Made by a program: the position numbers and the translations under genes. DNA of 64,000 nt from Sphagnum compactum (taxonomy: Eukaryota; Bryophyta; Sphagnopsida; Sphagnales): the NCBI GenBank assembly GCA_965153455.1, contig OZ234493.1:26650213-26714212 (forward strand), given 5' to 3'. Position 1 is the first letter of the stretch. The number at the start of each line of letters is the position of its first letter. Shown here piece by piece: positions 52,944-64,000 of this stretch. The notes under the pieces are model-generated. The model ran no database searches. It was not told the DNA's origin and saw only the letters and a program-made list of their open reading frames with translations.

Positions 52944-52963
52944 GAAGCTGCCAGGGTATACTA
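52944..52963. mobile_element. solitary end of the same MITE family
   Basis: GAAGCTGCCAGGGTATACTA repeats the right end of copies 1 and 2 (GAAGCTGCC plus a TATACTA border). No left partner is visible within about 400 bases upstream, so it is a truncated copy or a chance match. Its closeness to copy 2 (about 0.9 kb) is notable. Confidence 0.45.
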
Positions 52964-53179
52964 CTACTTTACATAAAATGTTGCATGTCTTTTGGAACAA
53001 GAAAAAAGACCAGGCAATTTTTTTAAATACTAACTTAACTTAACATCCTGTCTCTAATTTTCTTCTTAGCCTGCCAACATCGTCATTCTAGCATCATCAT
53101 TTTTTTCTCTGGCAAACTAAAAACAGAAAATGCAATATACAAGTAGTGTATTTTATTGGGCTTTTGCATTTTCTTGAAA

Positions 53180-53209
53180 AATATATCTATATATATATAT
53201 TTATATATA

Positions 53210-53256
<47 letters not shown>

Positions 53257-53257
53257 T
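53180..53257. repeat. (TA)n tract with TTA interruptions
   Basis: About 78 bases of alternating AT with a few extra T, likely hypervariable in length and able to form cruciform or slipped structures. Confidence 0.9.
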
Positions 53258-55265
53258 GCCAGATTTTGAAAAAAGTGATCCAAATCCCAAGATTTTTTGC
53301 ACTAGGTTTTGTATTGTAGTTAATATTATAGAAAATATGCAAAATATTTTTAACTTTTAAATCCTATTTTATGGCTAAACTTTGACTAAACCTTCTCATA
53401 CCTAGATGATTGCCCCCTTAGATTACATCACAAAATTGAAAAATAAAACACTGAAGTCACTCCTACACATCTGAGATCTTTTTCAGGGAAATGTTTTTCA
53501 CTGTGACCACAAAAAAGTTTGAAATTTTTTGGAAATTTTCGCTTTTAAGTGTAAATTCAGAAATTTTTTGCTAAAATTTTAGGAAGAAATCACCAAACTT
53601 TGGAAACCACAAAATTGGAAAAAAGAAACCAAAAAAAAAACACTGCTATACATACAAATACCTTTTTCCTTGCCCTTGTTTTTGGCGCCCCTTTTTTCTT
53701 CTCTTTGCTAGATTCTTTTCCTTGTTTGGCTTAAGATTGTTGCGTTGGCTTTGGTTGGATTTTGGGTGGTGAGGAAACTAGTGACTCATGCGAAGCAATT
53801 ATTATCAACTAGTGTGACTTTTGTGCGGTTGCCCAGAGTGTGAACTTGTTACCTAACTACCATTTCTTCTCCAAAACCAGATTTTATAATTTAGTTTAAT
53901 TTGACAAAGATTATTGATTATCAAAATTCAATATCTTCTCTAACTTTAGTCTACAATTTACAACATCATCCCTCATAAGATGATTCTCGTCAACTTAAAG
54001 AAAATGATGTGAACCTGTCAAACTTTATTAATGAAATAGTGCACCAGTGCACAGTATCGTAGTCGAATAGCATAGAAGGTTTGTTGAGTCTCCATCAAAT
54101 AATTGTTTAATTTTGAAGATTTCATTTCAAACGTATAAAATATTCTCAAACATTCCCAAAAAAGTGCTTCATTTTCCTTCTCAATTTTTAATTTCTTTGA
54201 GAAAAATATTTTTTGAAAATTTCAGCATGTCTAAAATTTATGTATAAATATATATACACACTCACACACATTTGCCAAACCTGCTATTCAAATAGGGTAG
54301 TATGTACATTACAAAAGGAAGGACGAACTTAAGAAAAGTCATCAAATGCAAACTCACATACTCACGCACCTAATCTGTTCAGGTAAGGACCTTTGGATGG
54401 GTGTGTGGTGTCTGGGAGGGGCCCATTAGGAGTGCAGATTGGCACTTGGGTTTGCTGGTTGCTCATCCACTCATAGAAAACAGAAACTTGGCTACTTACT
54501 GTGTACCACATGCCTTTGGGATTGTTCTTAATGAGTTCCCTAAGTTCCCAATGTGTTCTTCGACATGTTCTTAGCAACACTTCACTTCGTCCCATATTAT
54601 GTGTGCAATGTATTCCTCTTAAAACCTAAATTGGTGGACAAATATTGGGACTTATGTTTTTATGTTTAGAGTGACTACTCCTGTATTGAGGAGTCTCTAA
54701 AGTTTCAGAACTGCTTTTTTTTGTGATGGCCCAATGAGAGAGGCTCATTTAGAAAAAAAAATCCTGAACTTGGAAGGCAGCCCCCAACTAACAAATTTGG
54801 ATCACACTAACATAACATAACTATGTACATTACATGACATTTAGAATTGGATTAGTTCTTTTAAGGTCCATTCAGACCTAGAGGTAGCATATCTCAAAAA
54901 CGGCCATAAAGTTAGGTTAACATAGGTGATTTTTTTATTAAAAAATGAAAAGTATCCTATCCCTAGCAGACCCTATTTTACGACATTTTAGGACAATGAG
55001 AAATTGCTTAACTCTGCTCATACATGGTATGCTTATCGCTCGTAGTTAGGGCAACTTTAGGTTTAGGCTAGTTGTTGTTCACGATGATTAGTCGAAAGTT
55101 AGGCGTTGTCATCATGAACACACATTTTTCTCACAATGTGTTGGTAGTCATTCTTTGCAACTTCATTTGTGTGTTTTTGTTTTTCTTCAACTCTTCACCA
55201 TGACACCTTTGAAATTCTTTCTTTCTTTTTAGCTTGTGCAAGTTGTTTTGTGAATTCAAGAAGGC

Positions 55266-56382
55266 TTGCAATTATTTTGTGAGATTGAAAATGAAGAAAT
55301 GAAAGATTTGATGGTAGATTGTTGGGAGGATGATCACAAGTTGTTGTTTGAAATCGTGAAAAATAACATCATTCTACATCAACATCGAACCAATTGTAAT
55401 TTCGACCTGATGATGAGCATGAATATGGGCGATTGGGTCAAAACACGAAATACAACATGGTATTTGCACTTTCTCATTATTCAATACAATAATCAAAGGT
55501 GGGTTGAACATTTCAAAATGACTAGAAAAGTTATTGTGCAAATTATTAGAAACCTCAAATTGTTAATTCAAAGAAAAGACACAAAGCATAGGTCTGTTAT
55601 TCCTGTTGGCATTAGGGTTGTGTGTTTTTTTTATAAATTTTCTCATGGGATTGATTACCTACAATATAATGAAATGTTTGCCATTGGAAAGTCTTTAGTG
55701 AACATGGTACTCCATGATTTTATTTTTGCTATTAATGAGGCTTTAGAAATTAGGTTCAATGGCCACAAGGTGAAGATTCATTTCAGGTTATGATAGGGTT
55801 TAAATATTTGTGTGGATTGTTTCTGGTCCATGGTGCAATTGATTGCACACATATACATATTCAGAAGCTAACATGTGCATTCGTTGCTAATTTTTATCCT
55901 ACAAATTGAAGGCACACAGCCTCCAATTTCAAGTTGTTGTTGACTATGACAAACACTTTTGTAGTGTCTTTGTGGGCCTATCGAGTTCCATGAATGACTC
56001 CATGATACTATGGCTATCTAATTTCTACCAATAAACAACTTACAATAGCTTGTTCAACCTTGAGCTTAGATGCCAAGATGGAATATGTCCTTACATTCTA
56101 GGGGATAAAGGTTATTTTATGTTGCCATGCCTAATGATCCCCCATAAACAAAGTCCCAACATTCGACACACAATTTTGGAAGATGTCTACAATAGGCAAC
56201 TTTCAAGGGTAAGAAATGTTGTCAAAAATACATTCAAGATTCTTTCAAAAACTTTTAGAAAATTGTTAATGAAGAATATTGTTCTAGTTCTTTCCATACC
56301 TGATGTAATTGCATGTTGTTGTATGTTTTACAATCTGATCCTGGATGGTAGGGATGTCAAAGTCAATGCATTGATGTTTTAA
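55266..56382 (+). pseudogene. PIF/Harbinger transposase (HARBI1-like), inactive
   Basis: A 175-codon open part (55,266-55,793) holds the helical N-terminal half (FYKFSHGIDYLQYNEMFAIG matches the region before the nuclease). After a frameshift the nuclease follows: AIDCTHIHIQ (first Asp), GLSSSMNDSMIL (second Asp) and GDKGYFMLPCLMIPHK. The last part (56,050-56,382) is open and ends with the usual VVKNTF...IACCCMFYNLI block. In active enzymes VVENTF/VVERAF carries the catalytic Glu; here it is Lys. Stops at about 55,906 and 56,029, the frameshifts and this change make it dead. Terminal repeats and the 3-bp target duplication were not found. Confidence 0.85.
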
Positions 56383-56599
56383 TTAAAGCCAGAAGCTCAA
56401 CACGATCCTAATGTTGTAACAAGGAAATGACGAAACAATATGGTAGGTTCGGGAAAAATGGAGCAAGAATGAAATTTCGGGATCTAACCAAAAACTCCTA
56501 CTTGAAGCATCACATTGTTTTCTCTTCAACTCATGTGTATTGGTTATTCACCACTAGTTGTTCATCCTCATCATATTTAAATAGGTGTATTGGAGGTGG

Positions 56600-57400
56600 C
56601 ACAAGATTCTAGTCCTTGAGGTTGGATAGGACATTGAACATGTTCTTATGCATTTTGTGAGCTTTCTTATCTCTTTCTTTCAAATATTGCAACTACTGCT
56701 TGAAAGTCTTCTTTTAAAATTTAGTCCTATTTTTGTCAATGTCTAGTTGCACAAAACTAATCTAATCCATGGCTTTCATAATTACTTTGTTGTTTTGATC
56801 CATGGCCTCAATGACGAGTGTAAAGATTGATGATCTTTTCACCTTAACTCATGTGCTTTCAAAAGTTGTTCCAACAACATTTATTGGCGGTTTGTTTCCT
56901 CTTATTGGTGTTTTGTGAGTTGGAAAATTAGAAAGGTTGATCACCACAGGACGTTGAGGCTAAGTTGGTCCAACCAACTATGAATATTTTTCGAGATTGA
57001 TCACAGTGCCTAGATTAAATCCTACATTAGGACCTTGATTGAATTCCTGAGCATCTTGCTTCTCCTCTAGAACGAAGTCATCTCCACAAAATTCTTCCAT
57101 GCATGAGCGAATTGATGGAGTTAATGGACCTACATTTAAACTTTCTTCCAATTATTCTCTTGTTGGTTGGCCATGAAATACATTCCATCTCTTTGCTGCG
57201 AAGCCTCATAAAGGAGCCTATACTTTATTATGTTTACATTTTCATCGAAAAGGTGGGAAGTTGGTGCAAGCTGATATTTTGGGGAATAAGAAACTCCCAT
57301 TGCTCATTAAGAACATTGTGTCAACTTTTACAAAGGATCGCTAGCATTATAAGAATGAGATCTGCTTGGAAGTTCTAGCAAAAAAATTGGAGTTCATTTT
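56600..57400 (-). pseudogene. possible Harbinger-associated Myb/SANT protein remnant
   Basis: Facing the transposase on the opposite strand, a broken frame yields FVLEEKQDAQEF, PTHKTPIRGNKPP and then SSIFTLVIEAMDQNNKVIMK, followed by a charged coiled-coil-like tail. Harbinger elements often carry a second gene for a Myb-like protein with a C-terminal stretch of this kind. The DNA-binding half could not be read with confidence; this is a suggestion from position and composition. Confidence 0.35.
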
Positions 57401-57859
57401 AAGTAGCGGCATGGTTTGCTTGAACATCTTCAAAGGAGTCGTGACATATGTCTACTTGGTCATTTTTGCATGTTTATGTGGCATTTCCATTTTCCTTTGT
57501 GTTGATTTCCAGCTCACAAATGTCACATTCTATTGAATAAGAAAACAAATGTAAAGTTCTTAAGATCATCCCTCATGATCTCGAGGGGAATAACTATGAA
57601 ATCATTGCCTTTGTTTATTTTCGGATGCTTTATGGTGTGGTTAAAAAAAATGTTACAACTAATGCAAATGAATAACCTCTCCACATCACAAAAGGTGTGC
57701 AAATGGGTGATGTTGATGTAAGTGAGGAGCCAGGTTCTCATCAGAGCAAAAGAGAAAACGATGTGAACAAAATCTTGAAAAGAGTAATGAAGTTTGAAAA
57801 GACCTCACACGATTTGGTTTTATGAACATACATGATACAACCACACAATTGATGTTACA

Positions 57860-58356
57860 AATAACTTCATGCAAGGAATGGAAATGCAGGAAAGACAACT
57901 TGTAACAACAAACTTTGAATCATTCCAAGACATGTTAAATCACCTAACTACAACAATTTGGAAATCTTAGACAATGAGGAAATAATACAAATCCTAGCAA
58001 GTTTTTGTCATTCATGATAGTTATAATAACAATTGTTGGCAATAACAAGGTTAAATTGTCCTATCAAACACTTTTCAAAATACTACTACATGAAGAAGCC
58101 ATAAATTTAATAGTTCCTCAATAAAACGGAACGTGTCATGTTGTTAACATTTTACATAAACCATGCAAGCAATAAAGGCAAAAGATGGAACACATGTGAT
58201 TATCAAAGTCAAAAATCTAACAAAGGAAATCAAGATGGAAATGAAAGCTTTGAACTAATAGCCAAAATGATTACTTTTGTTTTTAAATGCCTTTTTTATT
58301 GTAATAAGAAGGGGCACATCATAACTAAATGTAAAAAGAAGGCCCAAGAAATATAA
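57860..58356 (+). mobile_element. Ty1/copia gag remnant
   Basis: Three pieces in changing frames match the order of copia gag: FESFQDMLNHLTTTIW and LDNEEIIQILASF, then VKLSYQTLFKILLHEEA, then a knuckle-like CLFYCNKKGHIITKC at about 58,280-58,330. The knuckle has C-x3-C instead of C-x2-C, so one residue is extra. Frameshifts and stops separate the pieces. No protease, integrase or RT of this element was recognised downstream, and no LTRs. Confidence 0.7.
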
Positions 58357-59497
58357 CTAATAGGATTTTAAAGTCCAAACTAATACAAAAGATTTTAGTA
58401 ATAAAATTGGAGTTTAATTGTTCATTGTTGGTTTATTTCATGTTTAACATTATTTCCAAAAATACATGATATTTAGACCTATAATATTTATGTTCCCAAA
58501 TAAAACATGGTTTAGTGCCTACCAAAATTTTGATTTTTCAATACTAATATTTCAATTTTTTAGGAGATGATAACACTCAACATGCTTTAGGATAGGGCAT
58601 AATAACAATTTTGTACAAGTTTTAAAACACAAATACATTATGTGCTTCATGTATTAAAATTGAAAAATAAATTATTACAATCTATTAACTAATTAATTAG
58701 AACACGTTTTGAAATTGCACTCAACAATTGTATCATAAAAGTAGCAATTGGTTATAAACTAACAACTTGATCATAAAATTAAAATTTGAAAATAATACAC
58801 ACATTGCCAATAGTGGATTTTCCAAACGTCAAAATTGGTCATTAATTTTACAAGTCCTTTCAAAATGGAATCAATTTTGTTTTTCTCAAAATTGAAGTGT
58901 TTCATGTTTTAAAATTCTCTAAATGGGCTTTCATTCATGTGAAATTTATTTATGGGTTTGTTTTTATAAGATCTAAATTGATGATATTGACATTTTTTTA
59001 TATGGGTTTTGATTTAAATTTAAGAGGTTTCATAAGTGCAAATGAACATTTAGTAATCAAAGATTATAATTACAAATATTTTAAAAATATAAACCATGTC
59101 CAGTTGAATATTCTTTCAAAACTAACTAAGGATTTGTATGGAGTTTGTGTATATTATATAGTACATACACCCTAAATGGCACAAATGTCATAGTATGGAA
59201 GATGAAAATTAAAATAATACTACTAAAATTATTTAAATTAGATGTGATACTTATATGTTGCAAAAACCATGTTTCCTCAAGGATCCACAATTTGCTTTTG
59301 ATAGACATGTTTTTTGTGTTTACAATCAATCAATGCAAGAATCTCATCTAAATTCCAATTACCATGGCGGTTGTGAATTACCTTCGCCTACTCTTCCTCT
59401 TCGTCTTCCCCTTGTAGCTTCCATCAACACAATTTTTTTGCCCACATTGTTTGTTGCATAGTCCATTACAGAACTTGATGATGTGATTAGCAAATTT
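58357..59497. other. AT-rich spacer after the copia remnant
   Basis: Broken frames only; a 92-codon plus-strand open stretch at 58,897-59,175 has no known motif. Position would suit decayed copia pol, but no D-S-G-A or integrase signature could be read. Confidence 0.4.
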
Positions 59498-59614
59498 GAA
59501 GTGCGATAACAACAATGATGGAAAAGCTTTGAAGTGTGGTAGTAGCAATGATGGAAGAGCTTTGAGGTGCAACAATAGCTTGAGGTGTGACAACAGTGAT
59601 GGTGGAACAGCTTT
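59498..59614 (+). repeat. 33-bp tandem repeat (3.5 copies), coding-like
   Basis: Units at 59498-59530, 59531-59563, a half unit at 59564-59581, and 59582-59614. Each is of the form GA(A/G)GTG...GATGG(A/T)...AGCTTT. In the plus frame every full unit reads C-(D/G)-(N/S)-(N/S)-x-(D/G)-G-x-A-L-(K/R)-like, an 11-residue period that stays open through the array. The open frame around it is short and has no known homolog, so it is annotated as a repeat. Confidence 0.8.
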
Positions 59615-59739
59615 AAACTACGCATCAACGATGGCAAAAGTGCAAGAAGAAGTGATTGTCGTGTTGATAGATTACTACATATTAATCCATGGTGTAAATG
59701 TAACAATGTTGTTAAACAATAAAATCTAAGATTTGGCAA

Positions 59740-60231
59740 GATTTTTAACTACATATCAATACCTTCAATTTGGAGTTAACATAGAAACTTAAAATGAATG
59801 TTAAGCTGTCATGTAGACTTAGTTATTGATAATTTTGCGCATTTTTTAACGTTGTTAACTATTTACCTTTTTAACGATTCCATAATCACCATACCTTTAT
59901 TAGACAATTTGCACAAATGAATGGTGTTCTCTTTGTTTACCAATGAAGTTTTGTTGGGCCCTACCCTCATAGGGGACAAGGACTATTGGATCGGGAAGAA
60001 ATTTTCAATTTTTACCTTAAGTTAGTTAATTTCACATTGGCAGAAGTTGGTTTTTTTTGTGGGATGAAAGTTGAAGGATTAGCGTTATGGGGGATTCAAA
60101 TGTCCAATTTAATATTTTTTTCCTTTTGCCCCTCCACCTCCTTTCTTGAATTTCTTGCATTAGATTTTGTGGTCTTACTCAAGGTTGTGGGCTAGGTTAT
60201 GTGGATGGTAAGGGTTGTCAAAGTGGTGAAG
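59740..60231. other. spacer before the TIM50-like pseudogene
   Basis: No coding block recognised. The missing N-terminal exons of the TIM50-like gene (targeting sequence and membrane segment) should lie here but were not found. Confidence 0.4.
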
Positions 60232-61550
60232 GTGTATCTTGAGATACGAAAATTGTTGGAAGATCAAGTGTGGGTAAGTGTATGTTCTCTTTTAGTGTTA
60301 ATATACACAATCATATGCTTACCATTTCCAAAACCATTGAAAAGGTTTAGTGTTGAAACTAATGTTTGTTGCATCATGTTTTGTACCTCACGTTTGAACA
60401 ATCAACAAAATGTGCAAGTATCGCATGTACAGTTTGGATAGTATGGTGCCTTGTCTTGTTGTTTGATCACATTTGTTATCGATTAGCTTATATCAATGAA
60501 TGATCAAGGTCCAATCATAAGGAATAAAAGTATAGGTGTCTTTTCAAAGGAGTGCACTTGCCAACCCAATTTATTTTCACAAATCAAACTTCTTGTGGAG
60601 GATTGCAATTTTCTACACCCTTGCTAGGAAAAGAAAATTGGCATTTTTTAAGGATATGCCTAATGTGTGGCATGGGGCTTTAGAGTAGGGTTTTGCAACT
60701 CCATCATCACATAAGTTGTTGCCAAATTTGTGGCCCCTTGAAGCAAGAATTTTCACACTTGTTTTGGACTTGAATGAAACATTAATCCACTCAGATTGGA
60801 AGGTGAATATTCTCACCATGTTTTAGATTTTGTTGAATGGGTATTTCTTATTTTCCAAAACAAAGTTCTTGTTTATAGTAGTGATCTTTGCATATCAACT
60901 TGGATAAAGAATTTGACTCTAGTTACAATTAGCATATTTGGTAATGTTTTCATCTTAGTTGCGTGTTTTCAAGTATCATTTCTTTTCATTTTACAGCTTT
61001 TCTTATTCTGCATGAAACTAGAACAACTGACAACATTTCTATAGGTGGGCACATGTGTAGGATCTGACAAAGCTAAATCGAGATTTATCACATGTCATCT
61101 ACCTAAATGGGCATGTATTGAAATCATGTTTATAGCTTGTGAATGCATTACTTGTGAAAACGCAGAAGCTTGAAAACGATGATACATCTCTTTTGGACCT
61201 GCTACCTTTTCTTAAATGTATAACTACCTTCGCCCCCTTCCAAAATGTAGTTAATTTATCTTTGCTTTTCTCTTTCAATGCTCTTGCAATTTTGGGGATG
61301 TGAAGGAAGGTTATATATCTTATTGGCAAACTAATTTTATTTTTATTTTTTGACATCATATGTACATGAATTTGAATGGCAAGAAGTTCAATAGTGCTAT
61401 TTTGTGGTTTTGATTGGTGAAATTCATATGGACAAGAAGTTGCAGAGACAGAAAAAAATTTGGAGAAGACCTTTAGGGAAGTGAACACCAATGCTTCAAA
61501 ATGTGCCAAGGATGGAGGATTTCCATTGCTAGGCCTTCAGATTCTACCAT
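60232..61550 (+). pseudogene. TIM50-like gene remnant (mitochondrial inner-membrane import)
   Basis: TIM50 hands precursors from TOM to TIM23. Pieces in order: VYLEIRKLLEDQVW (60232-60273, donor GTAAGT); GFATPSSHKLLPN...LVLDLNETLIHSDWK (60689-60802, acceptor GTAG); a shifted frame with LDFVEWVFLIF and VLVYSSDL (about 60,805-60,940); IGGHMCR then DLTKLNRDLSHVIYLNGHV (about 61,040-61,120); KLENDDTSLLDLLPFLK (about 61,170-61,220); GQEVAETEKNLEKTFREVN (about 61,430-61,490). The DLNET catalytic-like loop is typical of plant TIM50. Lesions: loss of the WRTFKRPGV-type segment with a frame change at about 60,803, a one-base loss at about 61,058-61,061, and an in-frame TAG at 61133-61135. Introns are still visible, so it is a duplicated-gene relic and not a retrocopy. 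Confidence 0.78.
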
Positions 61551-61641
61551 GATTGTTGTACACCAAACATAACAATTATAATTATGTCTATTTGTCTTTG
61601 CATTTGCCCACTTATTTGACTTGCTTTGGCTCTTAAGCTTG

Positions 61642-62039
61642 TGCAACCAACTATGCAGGAAACTCTTGCTTCAATAACAACAATAGCTTTAGCTCTAAAT
61701 CCTATATTAGCTTCATTTGTTGAGAGTCAACATGAGATCTTGCAAGTACATTCCAAATTCAAAAACAAAAGGTTAGTCTCTTCAGTTTTCTTTTAGTTGG
61801 TGTTTCTATTGCACATGTCAAAATGAATAATAGACACTAACCTCACGGCTTGCAACTTAGAAGGCAACACATGTAACAAAAGTAGCACAAGCATGCGAGA
61901 CAACTTGCAATTTGATTAAACCACAGGTAAAGCTAGTTAGTACACAAGAGCTAAACATTAAAGTTGGAGATTTAAAAGGGGAAGGTGCAAATGCTGATAC
62001 TGAAGCTCTTGTAGAAACTAAAGGAATTACTATAGATTA
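61642..62039 (+). other. coding-like stretch of unknown family
   Basis: A first block reads LVQPTMQETLASITTIALAL, then NPILASFVESQHEILQVHSK, up to a possible donor (GGTTAG) at about 61,770. A second block after about 61,862 reads KATHVTKVAQACETTCNLIK, then KVGDLKGEGANADTEALVE, and closes with TAA at 62,037-62,039. Composition is more protein-like than the surroundings. It could be the last exons of an unrecognised gene or a decayed gene. No family is claimed. Confidence 0.3.
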
Positions 62040-64000
62040 ATTTATAAAAAGTGCCTTCACATTTTCCACCCAAATGCCTACTATCCCTAATGCTGTAACT
62101 AGTGCATGCATGAAGTCAAGCAGGGCAGTACCTCTCAATAGTTTCATGGTTGGACTTCTCCACCCAATTTTCTTATTGCAAGTCATAATCCAACCACTAT
62201 TTCATGATTTTGTAACTTCAAGTGATGGTGGAATGAAAAATTGATTGTCATAATGTGTTGCCATTGTAATACACAATATTTTAGTGGATCAAATTAGGCT
62301 TTAATGATGACCAATGATGGCATGAAATATTGTTACAATACAAAGTCATAAGTCAAAATTTTATACACAAGTGTGGGATGTGGCAGATGTTAATGACATG
62401 CTACTTGTAATGGAGTTTATTTAGTGCATTCTTGACAATGAAATATCATATGCACGAGTAATTTTGTTAGTTTGTTGTGAATGGCAAGTAGAAAACATCG
62501 CAGATGCTTAGAGAATGTTTAGAGGTTTACCCTAAGCTCCTCCCACATGTAATGTAAATGTAGTGTAAATGTCATTATTGTTTAGGTGTGCTTAGTTGTA
62601 AGTTTCATGGGTTTCAAATTGTAAAACAATGAAATGTTAGATAATTCCATAGGGCCAAGGAATTTAAGAGATTTGATCACTTATAATAACTTGAGTGAAT
62701 AAGGATTCTTAGATGTCCTTTGATTCTAACAAATTATTTTGAACATGATTATAAAATTGTAAAACAAGGCAATGTTAATGTCATAATTCAATATGTTCAA
62801 AGAATTTAAGGTTTTGATCAAACAATAATTTGTTTGATTCAAGATTTCAATACATCCTTTGAAGGCATTAAATAATATTGAAACATCATAAACTTATTCG
62901 AATGTTGGTACTCCGAATGAATCCTTGTAAAGTTTAACAAATATTAATATTGATAGTTTTGTTATAATTGCAAAATGAGGTAATTAGTCTTGTTCACTAT
63001 AACAAACCCAAAATATGAAAACAAAATTCTTATATTCATATGGATTAATAAAATAAAATAAAACCCAAATTATTTGTTTTGAAAAACATTTGACTTGATA
63101 TTATATAAGTAAGTTTTTTTATTCAACTCTTGTTTCACCTAGTCACATCAATATAAGGTTGTAAATCAATTCTTTTTATATCTTAATACATAAAGAATCG
63201 GTGATTTTTTTTACTTCGAGGTCTTTGTTGATTCCATTAAGTTCACATATCAACTACCATAATACATAACTTGGATGTTAGGGACTAATTAATTATCTTT
63301 TAAAATTGCCAAAAATTTGGAAAAATAAATGTTTACCATGCCAAAAAACTCAGTAAAGCTCATGTTGCATATTTATATATATATATTTATTTTCCCAATA
63401 ATAAAATTCATTGTATGGAGTCACATTAGTTTCTGTATGGGTAATATGAACTATTAGAAAATTATAGTTTCATGTATGGGCTGTTGGAAAGTAATAGTTT
63501 ATTGTACTTTTAATAGATTTTCTTGTAAGAATACAGAAACACATGTCAACAAATGAGAACTAGTTTTTTATGCATGCTTAGTTGGAATTAAAACAATTAA
63601 TGTTCACTAGACAAATTTCAATTCACTTCTTGTTGAACCCTACAAGATGGGGTGGTAACCTTAAATCTAAAGACCTAAAACCTAACCCTAAAACCCTAGG
63701 GTTTCAACCTATTTCATTATAACAACTATATTGCATAAAGTTTAATTTTTGTTTTTGAGGTTTAATAATTCAAAAACTATGTTTTGCTTCCAATTTTTAA
63801 AAGATTCTATAAGTTATTGTAAGTAATGTGCATATTTGCTTTTTGAAGTTGAAAAATCTCATAAATGCTTTTGTTTATAGCTTCTCAAAAGAATTTAGGT
63901 AGTGTAAAGTATTTGGGTTCAACTTTGAATTATTCTATAGTTTACAAATCTTGGGAGTGTAGTGTCTTATCACCAATTTCCAGTTTTTGCCTTGTAAGAT
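62040..64000. other. AT-rich end of the window
   Basis: No coding block recognised. Only a telomere-type palindrome at 63,691-63,704 stands out. Confidence 0.45.
63691..63704. repeat. telomere-type palindrome AAACCCTAGGGTTT
   Basis: Head-to-head joining of one AAACCCT heptamer and its reverse complement, preceded by the imperfect copies CTAAAACCTAACCCTA (63,675-63,690). It may be a telo-box cluster or a chance palindrome in AT-rich DNA. Confidence 0.6.

Larger units (their letters stand above)
52032..55265. other. AT-rich spacer with a lone MITE end and a TA tract
   Basis: Gene-free DNA. It holds a single MITE end (52,944-52,963) and a long TA tract (53,180-53,257). A minus-strand 77-codon open frame at 54,362-54,595 has slightly higher complexity than its surroundings but no recognised family. 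No other coding exon is seen before the Harbinger remnant. Confidence 0.45.

Noticed and set aside
54362-54595. 77-codon minus-strand open frame
   Set aside because: Somewhat protein-like, but no family, no splice partners and decayed surroundings.
60686-60688. In-frame TAG before GFATPSS as a TIM50 lesion
   Set aside because: It is the end of a normal intron (acceptor GTAG), and the upstream exon ends at 60273, so it is not a stop within the coding sequence.
60613-60819. Minus-strand open frame over the TIM50-like region
   Set aside because: It is the antisense shadow of the TIM50-like exon with the DLNET block.
61099-61509. 136-codon minus-strand open frame
   Set aside because: Antisense to TIM50-like blocks that match the family on the plus strand; no motif of its own.
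1-64000. tRNA, rRNA, CRISPR or organelle insert
   Set aside because: No cloverleaf, rRNA block, regular spacer array or plastid/mitochondrial gene was recognised on either strand by reading alone; a tRNA scan would be decisive.

Overview
This window is nuclear DNA from a land plant. It holds spliced genes with short introns, plant-type versions of every protein recognised, interstitial AAACCCT (plant telomere-type) motifs, and decayed plant Ty3/gypsy, Ty1/copia and PIF/Harbinger elements in AT-rich spacers. The clade cannot be fixed from the sequence alone. Genes packed into moderate-GC islands between very AT-rich, repeat-derived deserts would fit a bryophyte, lycophyte or fern as well as some seed plants.

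Layout: (1) 1.1-6.1 kb, + strand: a quiescin sulfhydryl oxidase (QSOX), rebuilt here as 12 exons, two of them micro-exons. (2) 8.6-13.5 kb, - strand, convergent with QSOX: TOM40, the mitochondrial outer-membrane import pore, complete in 11 exons. (3) 13.9-34.6 kb: an AT-rich desert with a MITE-like element, three degenerate short-motif arrays (one switching strand orientation in its middle) and the remains of a gypsy retrotransposon on the - strand. (4) 36.3-50.8 kb, - strand: a very large ASHH2/SDG8-type histone H3K36 methyltransferase, 26 exons and about 2,557 codons, with CW, AWS, SET, post-SET, a TFIIS/LEDGF-like helical region and a C-terminal SRI-like domain. (5) 51-64 kb: a second MITE-like copy plus a lone end, a dead Harbinger transposase, a copia gag remnant, a 33-bp coding-like minisatellite, and a broken TIM50-like gene with several lesions.

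The three intact genes do not form a pathway. QSOX makes disulfides in the secretory pathway, TOM40 imports mitochondrial precursors and ASHH2 marks transcribed chromatin. No operon-like, CRISPR or defence system is present and none should be expected. The least ordinary points are the micro-exon carrying the QSOX redox motif, the combined domain set of the ASHH2 protein, the orientation-switching array, the MITE pair placed about 1 kb upstream of two gene starts, and the TIM50-like pseudogene. Exon borders were placed by eye from GT/AG signals, reading phase and remembered family conservation; they are predictions.
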